Positions 7,709 through 14,262 of a stretch of DNA of 17,040 nt are shown piece after piece. Position 1 is the stretch's first letter, and each line of letters starts with the position of its first letter. The DNA comes from Planctomycetota bacterium (GTDB taxonomy: Bacteria; Planctomycetota; Phycisphaerae; Phycisphaerales; SM1A02), in assembly GCA_009926815.1 (NCBI GenBank), contig RFOC01000020.1, forward strand, positions 1-17,040, in the 5' to 3' direction. The notes beneath the pieces were generated by a model. It saw nothing but the letters and a program-made list of their open reading frames with translations. It did no database searches and had not been told where the DNA came from. A program made the translations under genes and the position numbers.

Positions 7709-8835
7709 AGCGCGCCGAGTCGGTCGGGGTTGAGCCCCTCCAGATCCTTCACCGTGAACAGGCCGTCGCGCCGGATCACCTCGCCGTCGAAGGCGATGGT
7801 GCCGCCGCCATGCTCGGGTCGCTGGATGCAGACCAGATCCCAGTGGATCTCGCTCCGGTTGCCGTTCTCCGTCTCCTCGTAGCAGCGGCCGGGCGTGAAG
7901 TGGAAGCTGCCGGCGATCTTCTCGTCGAAGAGGATGTCCTTCATGGCTTCCCGGATGTGCGGATGGAAGCCGATGGCGAACTCCCCGATGTAGCGGGCGC
8001 CCTCGTCCGTGTCGAAGATGCTCTCGAGGAGCTTGCGGTCGCCTCCCTCGCAGTCGCACTTGACCACCTTGCCCTTGCGGAACTCCAGGCGGATGTGGCT
8101 GAAGGAGTTTCCGTTGTGCAGCGTGGGGGTGTTGTACTGGAGCACGCCCTCGACGCTGTCGCGCACCGGTGCGGTGAACACCTCGCCGTCCGGGATGTTG
8201 CGATCGCCGCAGCAGGGGACCACGCCGATGCCCTTGATGCTGAAGCGCAGGTCGGTGGGCCCGGGGCCCTGGATGTGGACCTGGTCGGTGCGATTCATGC
8301 GATCGACCAGGGGCTGCGCGGCCGCGTTCATGCGGGCGTAGTCCAGCGTGCACACGCGGAAGTAGAAGTCCTCGAAGTCCTCCGTGCTTCGCTGGGCCAG
8401 CTGGGCCATGCTGGCGCTCGGCCACCGGAGCACGCACCAGCGGGTGTGGTTCACGCGCTGGTCGAAGTGCACGGGCTTGGCGTAGAGGCGGCCCACCGAC
8501 TTCATCTGCGCATCGGGCACGCCGCTCATCTCGCTGGCGTTGTCGGCACCTCGGATGCCGATGTAGCACTGCATGCGCTTCATGCGCTCCAGGTCGTACT
8601 CGCCCCACGCGCGGATCGCGTCCTCGGCACCCAGATTCAGGGCCCGCATCACCCGCGTGCTTCGCTGCACGGCATGGGCATGTCCCCCGGCCTTCTGGAT
8701 GGCCTCCACCACCGCCGCGGCCACGAAGTCGGGACAGTCGAAGGTCTCGACCAGCACATGGTCGCCCTGGCCGGTGCGGACGGAGTGGTTCACGAGCAGG
8801 TCGGCCAGCTTGCGGACGCGGGGATCGGTGAGCAT
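7705..8835 (-). CDS. Aminopeptidase, M29 (AmpS/PepS/thermophilic) family
   Basis: Predicted cytosolic metallo-aminopeptidase of 376 residues that removes N-terminal amino acids from peptides using a two-metal centre. The N-terminal part (about 1-190) has the family's DPRVRKLADLLVNHS and GDHVLVE segments. The metal ligands expected for M29 are present in order: E218 in DGEVFTAP, E285 in GEFAIG, H312 in SFHFTPG, and H331 and D333 in EIHWDLV. It is slightly shorter than typical members of about 410 residues, with no obvious missing block. ATG 8835 is supported by TAGCCT 6 nt upstream. It lies 34 nt downstream of the dockerin gene on the same strand but appears to have its own promoter. Confidence 0.93.
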   Translation of the reverse strand: MLTDPRVRKLADLLVNHSVRTGQGDHVLVETFDCPDFVAAAVVEAIQKAGGHAHAVQRSTRVMRALNLGAEDAIRAWGEYDLERMKRMQCYIGIRGADNASEMSGVPDAQMKSVGRLYAKPVHFDQRVNHTRWCVLRWPSASMAQLAQRSTEDFEDFYFRVCTLDYARMNAAAQPLVDRMNRTDQVHIQGPGPTDLRFSIKGIGVVPCCGDRNIPDGEVFTAPVRDSVEGVLQYNTPTLHNGNSFSHIRLEFRKGKVVKCDCEGGDRKLLESIFDTDEGARYIGEFAIGFHPHIREAMKDILFDEKIAGSFHFTPGRCYEETENGNRSEIHWDLVCIQRPEHGGGTIAFDGEVIRRDGLFTVKDLEGLNPDRLGAL

Positions 8836-8841
8836 GCCGCG

Positions 8842-8847
8842 AGGCTA
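8842..8847 (-). promoter_or_regulatory. -10-like TAGCCT, leaderless layout
   Basis: On the - strand TAGCCT, preceded by G, ends 6 nt before the aminopeptidase ATG at 8835. The gap CGCGGC has no Shine-Dalgarno sequence. It falls in the 34-bp gap after the dockerin gene. Confidence 0.5.
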
Positions 8848-8869
8848 CGGCCCCGGCGAGCCGTCGTCC

Positions 8870-11734
8870 TCAGGAGAAGAGGATCAGCAGGGAGCCGATG
8901 TCGCCGGCGTCGACCTCGCCGCTGGCATCCAGATCGCCCGGGCAGGGTTCGCCGGGCGTGCAGGGCCCGAAGAGGATCAGCAGGGAGCCGATGTCGCCGG
9001 CGTCCACGCTGCCGCTGCCATCGAGGTCGCCCGGGATGGGCGGCGCCGAGAAGTCGGTGGGGATCAGTTCGACCGAGCCGGTGAGCGCCGGAGGCATGGT
9101 CACCGTGATGAGCGAGCCCTGCCCGTCGAGCGCGAGGCCCAGCACGGGCCGGCCGGAGACGAGCGGCAGGGATCGGCCCAGGGCCAGGCCGCCCTCGGTC
9201 TGCCGGGCCCGGATGGGGAAGACGCTGGCGCCACCACTTGTCACGCCCTGCCACGAGATGGCGATGTCGGGCTTGCCGTCCAGGTCGGCATCGACCACGC
9301 GAACGCCGACGCCGACGGCGGAGGGATCGCCGGGATCGAGCGGGGTGGGGGGCCGAAGTCCGGTGGGAGCGCCCCGCAGCAGTGCCGCCGAGGGACGGGC
9401 TCCGACGGGGAAGGAGGCGCCGGCGGGGAAGTTGTCGCAGGCCACGAGCACGTCGGCCAGGCCATCGGCATCCAGATCCGCCACGTCCATGTCCACCGGG
9501 ACGCCGACGGTGGCCGTGGCGGTGGTGGCCTGCAGCTGGCCGCCCTGGTTGCGGAGCACCTGCACGAAGCCATTGGTGACGAGCGTGGACTTGGTCAGGC
9601 TCGACGCGGTCGAGGAACCGCCGGCGACCACGTCCACGTCATCGTCGTCATCGACATCGGTGCCGCGGATGGTCCGTGCCGAGCCGGCGAGCGTGCTGTC
9701 GGACTCGAAGGAGCCGGAATTGGACTGGACGACCTCGACGGATTCGCCATCGGGGGAGGACTTGCCCACCGCCACCGAGACACCGGCCGGACGCTTCTCG
9801 CCAGACTTCGCGCCGGCCGCCGCCAGCACCGCCACGCAGTTGAGCTGGGTGGTCTGGCCATAGTTGTCGCGGGTCCAGTACGTCTGGAACGAACCCCCCA
9901 CGAAGCGATGGGCGACCAGCAGCGGCGGATTGTTGTGGCAGGTGACGATGTCCAGGATGCCGTCATCGTCGAGATCGCCGACATCCATGTCCCGGGCATT
10001 GGGGGGGATGGTGGCCTGGGCCACCTGCGCGTACGACCCATCGGGTTGCCGGTCGAGCAGCACCAGCTTGCTGGGGCGACCGGGAACGTCGCTGCCGATG
10101 AGGTTCAGGATCTCGCTGCCCGAACCCGAGGCCAGCGGGAAGGCGAGGGTCTTCCTGGGGATGAGCCCGAACGACGCACCCGCCTGGACGCTCGGGCTGA
10201 TCAGCGGGGCCCGGTTGACGGTGAGCTTCAGATCGGTGCCACCATCCCACGCCACGCTGACGAAGAAGTCGGAGGGCAGCACCTCCGGCCAGACGCGGAC
10301 GACATCGAAGTTCCTGCCCAGTCCCTCCCATGTGCCGTGGTTCCGCAGGACCGTGAAGGTGTAGTCCGGCATCGGTGGTGCCAGCGGGTTGAGTGACCAC
10401 TCGAGCCCGAGGAGTCCGCCGATGTCGGCCGAGGCATTGGCCTCGAGCGCCACCCGGGGGCCCGTCGGGCTGAGGCCCGACAGGTCCACCTGCCACCGCA
10501 TGTTCGCATCCGGCCCCGCGGGATAGACCAGGTGCGTGGCGGAGAGCGAGCCCACGCCGCCGGCGCAGTTGCCGTCGAGGCAGTGCAGGATGCCGTCGAG
10601 TGAACCGGCCAGTTCGACCCGGCCTTGCACCGCCAGGGCGCCGCGGAGCGACGTGGAGGAGGGACGCCACTCGCCGTCTCCGCCGCTGAGGGCAAGCGTG
10701 CCCGCCGGATGCAGCAGGACGCGGCTCTCGGAGATGGCGGGGTCGGCGCCGATGGGCGTCTCGACGATGAGATCCAGGAACGAGGGAATGGTCAGGTCGG
10801 CGAAGCCCCCGGAGAGATCGATGTCGGCCTCGACCAGCGTGATCCGCGTCTCGGTGTTCTCCTCGCGACGCTTGGGATCGAGCTGGAAGGAGATGCCCTC
10901 GAGGGCGAGGTCACTCTGCGAGAGCACCAGGGACCAGCGATCCGGGCGATCGGGCGTCTCCGTCAGCACCAGGCCCGTGGCCTCGAGCTGCACGCCGTTG
11001 AGCGTGAACTGGTAGAGGTCGTCGATGGCGAGCTGGGTCCACGCGCGGCTCAGGTTCCGAAGCGTGCCATGCGCGATCTCGGCTCGCTGCGTCCGGGTGG
11101 AACCGTCTCCGGAGAAGCGCAGGTGCTGGGGCACCTGGTAGCTGCCCCCGACGACGAGCGTGTGGTTGCCCAGTTCCAGGCGGAAGTCTCGGATCTGGGC
11201 GTTCGATGCCACCGAGGTGAACGAGAGGCTGCCCATGGCGTTGTCGCAGCCCGCCTGCAGTTCCAGGGAGTCGTAGGGGTACTGCGCATAGAAGGGCATC
11301 ACCACCGAGCAGTCGGAAAGCCTGCCGGGCCGGCCCAGCGTCCAGTTGGCCGAGGTCTCGAAGACGCGGATGCCGAAGTCGGCGCCGACCCATGGGTTGG
11401 CGCCATACGGCCCCAGACGGTCGGTGTCGGGTGCACCGTCGCCATCGCAGTCGGTCGGGTCCAGCGGAACGGCGGAGCACACGTCCGGCTCGCCGTTGTC
11501 GTTGGCGTCCATGCAGTAGAGCAGCGGTGCGGCACAGACGGTGTTCGCCATGTCCGCGCACGTGGCGTCCCATTGCACGTTGCAGCAGAAGTCGTCGATG
11601 GCGCAGACCGCATCCTGACAGGCGACATCGGCGCAGCCTGCCCCGGTCTGTGGAGCGCAGCAGCAGCCCTGGCCAGAGGACCGGGAGGCCGCGGCAAGCG
11701 CAGCAAGCAGTGGTAGGAGGATGATGGACCTCAA
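8870..11734 (-). CDS. Large secreted FG-GAP/VCBS-repeat protein with dockerin-like C-terminus
   Basis: An exported 954-residue protein. The signal peptide (about 1-17) is followed by a Cys-rich module (24-68: CCC, ADVACQDAVCAIDDFCC, WDATCADMANTVC), then acidic Ca-binding-type segments (75-107, DANDNGEPDVC and DCDGDGAPDTD). About 110-500 has no domain I recognise and looks beta-rich. After that come Asp-rich FG-GAP/VCBS-like repeats: MDVGDLDDDGILDIVT, TDVDDDDDVDVVAGG, MDVADLDADGLADVLVA and VDADLDGKPDIAIS. The C-terminal 56 residues hold two dockerin-like Ca-binding units, GDLDGSGSVDAGDIGSLL and GDLDASGEVDAGDIGSLL. The start is TTG 11734, supported by GGAG 5 nt upstream. The role is probably extracellular or surface; the partner is unknown. 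Such modules are common in Phycisphaerae and other planctomycetes. Confidence 0.92.
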   Translation of the reverse strand: MRSIILLPLLAALAAASRSSGQGCCCAPQTGAGCADVACQDAVCAIDDFCCNVQWDATCADMANTVCAAPLLYCMDANDNGEPDVCSAVPLDPTDCDGDGAPDTDRLGPYGANPWVGADFGIRVFETSANWTLGRPGRLSDCSVVMPFYAQYPYDSLELQAGCDNAMGSLSFTSVASNAQIRDFRLELGNHTLVVGGSYQVPQHLRFSGDGSTRTQRAEIAHGTLRNLSRAWTQLAIDDLYQFTLNGVQLEATGLVLTETPDRPDRWSLVLSQSDLALEGISFQLDPKRREENTETRITLVEADIDLSGGFADLTIPSFLDLIVETPIGADPAISESRVLLHPAGTLALSGGDGEWRPSSTSLRGALAVQGRVELAGSLDGILHCLDGNCAGGVGSLSATHLVYPAGPDANMRWQVDLSGLSPTGPRVALEANASADIGGLLGLEWSLNPLAPPMPDYTFTVLRNHGTWEGLGRNFDVVRVWPEVLPSDFFVSVAWDGGTDLKLTVNRAPLISPSVQAGASFGLIPRKTLAFPLASGSGSEILNLIGSDVPGRPSKLVLLDRQPDGSYAQVAQATIPPNARDMDVGDLDDDGILDIVTCHNNPPLLVAHRFVGGSFQTYWTRDNYGQTTQLNCVAVLAAAGAKSGEKRPAGVSVAVGKSSPDGESVEVVQSNSGSFESDSTLAGSARTIRGTDVDDDDDVDVVAGGSSTASSLTKSTLVTNGFVQVLRNQGGQLQATTATATVGVPVDMDVADLDADGLADVLVACDNFPAGASFPVGARPSAALLRGAPTGLRPPTPLDPGDPSAVGVGVRVVDADLDGKPDIAISWQGVTSGGASVFPIRARQTEGGLALGRSLPLVSGRPVLGLALDGQGSLITVTMPPALTGSVELIPTDFSAPPIPGDLDGSGSVDAGDIGSLLILFGPCTPGEPCPGDLDASGEVDAGDIGSLLILFS
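8876..9004 (-). repeat. 36-bp perfect direct repeat, 93-bp period (dockerin units)
   Basis: The same 36 bases occur at 8876-8911 and 8969-9004, exactly 93 bp (31 codons) apart and in the same frame. They encode the DAGDIGSLLILF part of the two dockerin-like units. Identity at the nucleotide level beyond what the protein requires suggests recent duplication or gene conversion. Confidence 0.9.
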
Positions 11735-11739
11735 GGGAA

Positions 11740-11743
11740 CTCC
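11740..11743 (-). promoter_or_regulatory. Shine-Dalgarno GGAG deciding the TTG start
   Basis: On the - strand GGAG (in CTGGAGTTCCC) lies 5 nt before TTG 11734. It supports TTG initiation directly ahead of the signal peptide. Further upstream TTGTCC and CACAAT with a 16-nt spacer (within 11755-11785) could be its -35 and -10, which is tentative. Confidence 0.55.
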
Positions 11744-11843
11744 AGCGGGACGCCCGATTGTGTCCCCAACCCGTTCCGGGACAAGCGGCGAGTGCCGGGA
11801 TTGATCGGCATTTTCGCTGCTCGTCCGAGAACCCCGGACCTCG

Positions 11844-12884
11844 TCAGGTGCTCATCGCCCTGGTCAGGGCCGCGGCGGCCCGTTCCACATCCGGGGTCTG
11901 GATGTCCAGATGGGTCACCAGCCTGAGCCGTGCGGGATCCAGGGCCAGCGTCAGGACGCCCGACTGCTCGAGCCGAGCCTGCAGTTCCGGGGCACCCAGG
12001 CGCCGCGCGTCGACATGCAGGAAGACCATGTTGGTGGGTATCGCGTCCGCCGGGCAGGGCAGCGTGATGCCCGGGATGCTTGAAGCCAGGGCGGCCAGCC
12101 GGCGGGCGTGGGCGTGGTCCTGAGCCAGTCGCTCCATGTGATGCGAGAGTGCGTGCAGCGCGGCGGCCGCGAGCAGGCCGCTCTGCCGCATGCCGCCGCC
12201 CAGCATCTTGCGGAAGCGGCGGGCACGCTCGATGAGGGGCGCGGGGCCGGCCAGCGCGCTGCCCACGGGGCATCCCAGACCCTTGGAGAAGCACACGCTC
12301 ACGGTGTCGGCGTGCGCGGCGAAGTCGGCTGGCGCGTGACCCGAGGCCACGCACGCGTTCCACAGCCTGGCACCATCCATGTGCACCGCCAGGCCATCCT
12401 CGCGTGCGGCCTGCGCGACGTGGTGGAGGTCCTGCAGTGGCCAGAGGGTTCCGCCACCGCGGTTGTGCGTGTTCTCCACCACCAGCAGGCGAGGTCGCGG
12501 TGAATGGATGTCCCGATGCCGGCGAGCGGCGCGGACGGCCTGGGCATCGAAGAGCCCCCCGGGACCATCGAGAGGACGGATCATGCAGCCCGAGAGCGCA
12601 GCTGGGGCTCCGGTCTCGTAGTGGATGATGTGGCTCTCCCGATGGGCCACGATCTCGTCGCCCGGTTCGCAGTGGCAGCGGATGGCCAGCTGATTGGCCA
12701 TGGTGCCGCTGGGCACGAAGAGTGCGGCAGCCTTGCCCAGACGCCTGGCCACCTCGGTCTCCAGGCGGGCCACCGTGGGCTCATCGCCGAGCACGTCATC
12801 CCCCAGAGGAGCCCGCCGCATGGCCTCCCACATGGCTTCCGTGGGTCGGGTGACGGTGTCCGAGCGCAGGTCGATGACCGACAT
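11844..12884 (-). CDS. ltaE: Low-specificity L-threonine aldolase
   Basis: PLP-dependent fold-type I enzyme that cleaves L-threonine or L-allo-threonine to glycine and acetaldehyde. The 346 residues match the family. Seen directly: the N-terminal DLRSDTVTRPTEAM (5-18), GDDVLGDEPTV (28-38), FVPSGTMANQ (56-65) at the cofactor site, the PLP-stacking His region ESHIIHYE (H85), HMDGARLWNA (D170, R173), and the Schiff-base Lys in FSKGLGCPVGS (K201), followed by GGGMRQSG (229-236). The ATG at 12884 has TACCTT 6 nt upstream and no Shine-Dalgarno sequence. It begins 20 nt after the end of the coiled-coil membrane gene on the same strand. Other beta-eliminating aldolases of this fold are possible, but the motif set fits threonine aldolase well. 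Confidence 0.95.
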   Translation of the reverse strand: MSVIDLRSDTVTRPTEAMWEAMRRAPLGDDVLGDEPTVARLETEVARRLGKAAALFVPSGTMANQLAIRCHCEPGDEIVAHRESHIIHYETGAPAALSGCMIRPLDGPGGLFDAQAVRAARRHRDIHSPRPRLLVVENTHNRGGGTLWPLQDLHHVAQAAREDGLAVHMDGARLWNACVASGHAPADFAAHADTVSVCFSKGLGCPVGSALAGPAPLIERARRFRKMLGGGMRQSGLLAAAALHALSHHMERLAQDHAHARRLAALASSIPGITLPCPADAIPTNMVFLHVDARRLGAPELQARLEQSGVLTLALDPARLRLVTHLDIQTPDVERAAAALTRAMST

Positions 12885-12890
12885 GCCCCC

Positions 12891-12896
12891 AAGGTA
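12891..12896 (-). promoter_or_regulatory. -10-like TACCTT, leaderless layout
   Basis: On the - strand TACCTT, preceded by C, ends 6 nt before the aldolase ATG at 12884. The gap is GGGGGC, which is too close to the start codon to act as a standard Shine-Dalgarno site. TTCGAC lies 19 nt upstream and could be a weak -35. Confidence 0.45.
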
Positions 12897-12904
12897 GCGG
12901 CGGG

Positions 12905-13636
12905 TCAGGGTGCCGGTCGAAGCGTGAGCCCGCCGGAACTCTCCAGTTCCACGTCGAAGCGCTGGCCCGGCGCGGTCGGCTTGTAGACCGCCTCGCCCTG
13001 CGCCACGCGGACGCCCATGGCCTCGGCGGCCGCTGGATCCGAGGCCAGCAGCCAGAATCGTTTCCAGAGAGCCTGCTCGAAGCGAGCGCCATCACTGGCC
13101 GCGTAGCCGTCGGGCACGGCGCCGGGCGTGTCGATGGGCACGCCCTGGGCCGGCGGCATGCGGTCGGAGTAGATCCGGCGCAGCAGCGCCACGGTGCGAC
13201 CACGCATCGGGTCGTCCTCGATCACGCGGTCCTGCGGGAAGCGCACGGTCCAGGCATCGAGAAAGACCACGCGCCCCGGCACCTGCGCCCGGCGGCTGCC
13301 CACCTGTCGGCCCCGATCGTCCAGCTCGACGAACTCCACCGTGGTGACGATCTCGCTGTCGGCCAGCTCACCCGCGGATGCCGGCGAGAGGGGGGTGGCG
13401 GCGGGATCACCGGCGCGGTGCTGCTGGACCACGCGCAGCGAGCCAAGTCGACGGGTGCGGCCCAGCCGATCGGCCATGGTCTTGCGAAGTTCCTCCTGGC
13501 GCCGCACTTCCTCCTCCAGGCGGACCACCTGCCGCTGCAGGTGCGCGGCTTGCGCCAGCGCCACCGCCAGCCAGCCGCCGCCGACCAGCAGGAGCAGGCA
13601 CACGATGGCCACCAGCACGCGGACCAGGGATCGCAT
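12905..13636 (-). CDS. Membrane-anchored coiled-coil protein, function unknown
   Basis: A 243-residue protein with one N-terminal transmembrane segment (about 5-29, LVRVLVAIVCLLLLVGGGWL) and then a charged helical stretch (about 30-60, HLQRQVVRLEEEVRRQEELRK) that should form a coiled coil. The rest (about 90-243) is a soluble domain I do not recognise, with alternating beta-type segments such as EIVTTVEFVELDDRG, PGRVVFLDAWTVRF and AQGEAVYKPTAPGQRFDVELE, and a helical part near 183-212 (FEQALWKRFWLLASDPAAAEAMGV). Membrane topology suggests the domain lies outside the cytoplasm. It starts 33 nt after the NTF2-like gene and is probably in the same operon. In the position where other genes have TANNNT it has GATCTT 6 nt before the ATG. 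Confidence 0.8.
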   Translation of the reverse strand: MRSLVRVLVAIVCLLLLVGGGWLAVALAQAAHLQRQVVRLEEEVRRQEELRKTMADRLGRTRRLGSLRVVQQHRAGDPAATPLSPASAGELADSEIVTTVEFVELDDRGRQVGSRRAQVPGRVVFLDAWTVRFPQDRVIEDDPMRGRTVALLRRIYSDRMPPAQGVPIDTPGAVPDGYAASDGARFEQALWKRFWLLASDPAAAEAMGVRVAQGEAVYKPTAPGQRFDVELESSGGLTLRPAP

Positions 13637-13669
13637 GCCGGGAAGATCGGCCTCCGGAGGCGGAGCGGA

Positions 13670-14230
13670 TCAGAAGATGCCCGGGCGCGGCAGCGAGCCG
13701 GCCAGGCGATCGAAGGAGACGGCGTGGATCCGCCACGCGCCGTCGGCCTGGCGGCGCACCCGGAAGCTCCAGGTGGTGAGGACCGACATGGCGCTCGACT
13801 GCGTCCGGGTGAGGCAGCCCACGTCCACTTCGGCCAGGTCCGGACCCATGGTCCTGCCGCGGAGCAGCAGCGTGGCGTGATGCTCCACGCGGTGCCTTCC
13901 CTCGAGCGAGCGAAGATCGCGGTCGATCTCTCGACGCGGCATGGAGGGCTGGTCGAAGCCACCGAAGTGGATGACCGCATCGGGCTCGAACCAGGCTCCC
14001 GCGCCGGCGGCATCGCCCGCCACGGCCCGGTCGATCAGCGAGGCCACGGCGCGCTCGCCCGACTCGCCGGGCGTGTCGATGGACCAGCCCAGGACGGCCA
14101 GCGCGATGCCGACCGCGAGCAGCGCCGCCGCGGACAGGCGGCCGCGCGATCCGGTGAACCAGGCCAGCGGCGCCGCGGGCAGCGTGACGAGCAGCAGCAC
14201 CGTGAGGGGATGGGCGAGGATCCAGTCCAT
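13670..14230 (-). CDS. Membrane protein with NTF2/SnoaL-like domain
   Basis: A 186-residue protein with two hydrophobic helices near the N-terminus (about 5-24 and 31-50), then a soluble domain (about 58-178). Its pattern, a helix ASLIDRAVAGDAAGAGAWFEPDAVIHFGG followed by beta strands ending in WSFRVRRQADGAWRIHAVSFD, resembles the NTF2-like/SnoaL/DUF4440 fold. Family assignment rests on this pattern only. No catalytic residues can be named. ATG 14230 is chosen because it gives a clean membrane N-terminus and lies opposite the divergent start at 14260; the frame stays open upstream to 14758 but would overlap the opposing gene. It is the first gene of the - strand block and is followed by the coiled-coil membrane gene. 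Confidence 0.82.
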   Translation of the reverse strand: MDWILAHPLTVLLLVTLPAAPLAWFTGSRGRLSAAALLAVGIALAVLGWSIDTPGESGERAVASLIDRAVAGDAAGAGAWFEPDAVIHFGGFDQPSMPRREIDRDLRSLEGRHRVEHHATLLLRGRTMGPDLAEVDVGCLTRTQSSAMSVLTTWSFRVRRQADGAWRIHAVSFDRLAGSLPRPGIF

Positions 14231-14237
14231 GGTCGCG

Positions 14238-14262
14238 CACGCAGGTATACGCTGCCTGCGTG
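14238..14262. promoter_or_regulatory. Divergent promoter with 8-bp inverted repeat
   Basis: The 29-bp gap between divergent starts holds CACGCAGG (14238-14245) and CCTGCGTG (14255-14262), perfect inverted arms around TATACGCTG. On + TATACG (14246-14251) ends 8 nt before the GTG at 14260. On - the palindromic GTATAC also offers TATACC 13 nt before the ATG at 14230. The repeat brackets the shared -10, as an operator would, and its right arm includes the GTG start codon. No regulator gene is adjacent. Confidence 0.45.

Noticed and set aside
6398..8608. Antisense frame of 736 codons across rpiB, FKBP, lipoprotein and part of the aminopeptidase
   Set aside because: It overlaps several well-supported genes; the translation is Arg/Pro/His-rich without motifs.
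8573..10396. Open frame of 607 codons on + opposite the dockerin gene
   Set aside because: It is the mirror of Asp/Gly-rich codons of the secreted protein; the - strand frame has a signal peptide, Shine-Dalgarno site and repeats.
13651..13660. CCTCCGGAGG palindrome between two membrane-protein genes as an operator
   Set aside because: It is short, GC-only and in the middle of a likely operon; chance is enough to explain it.
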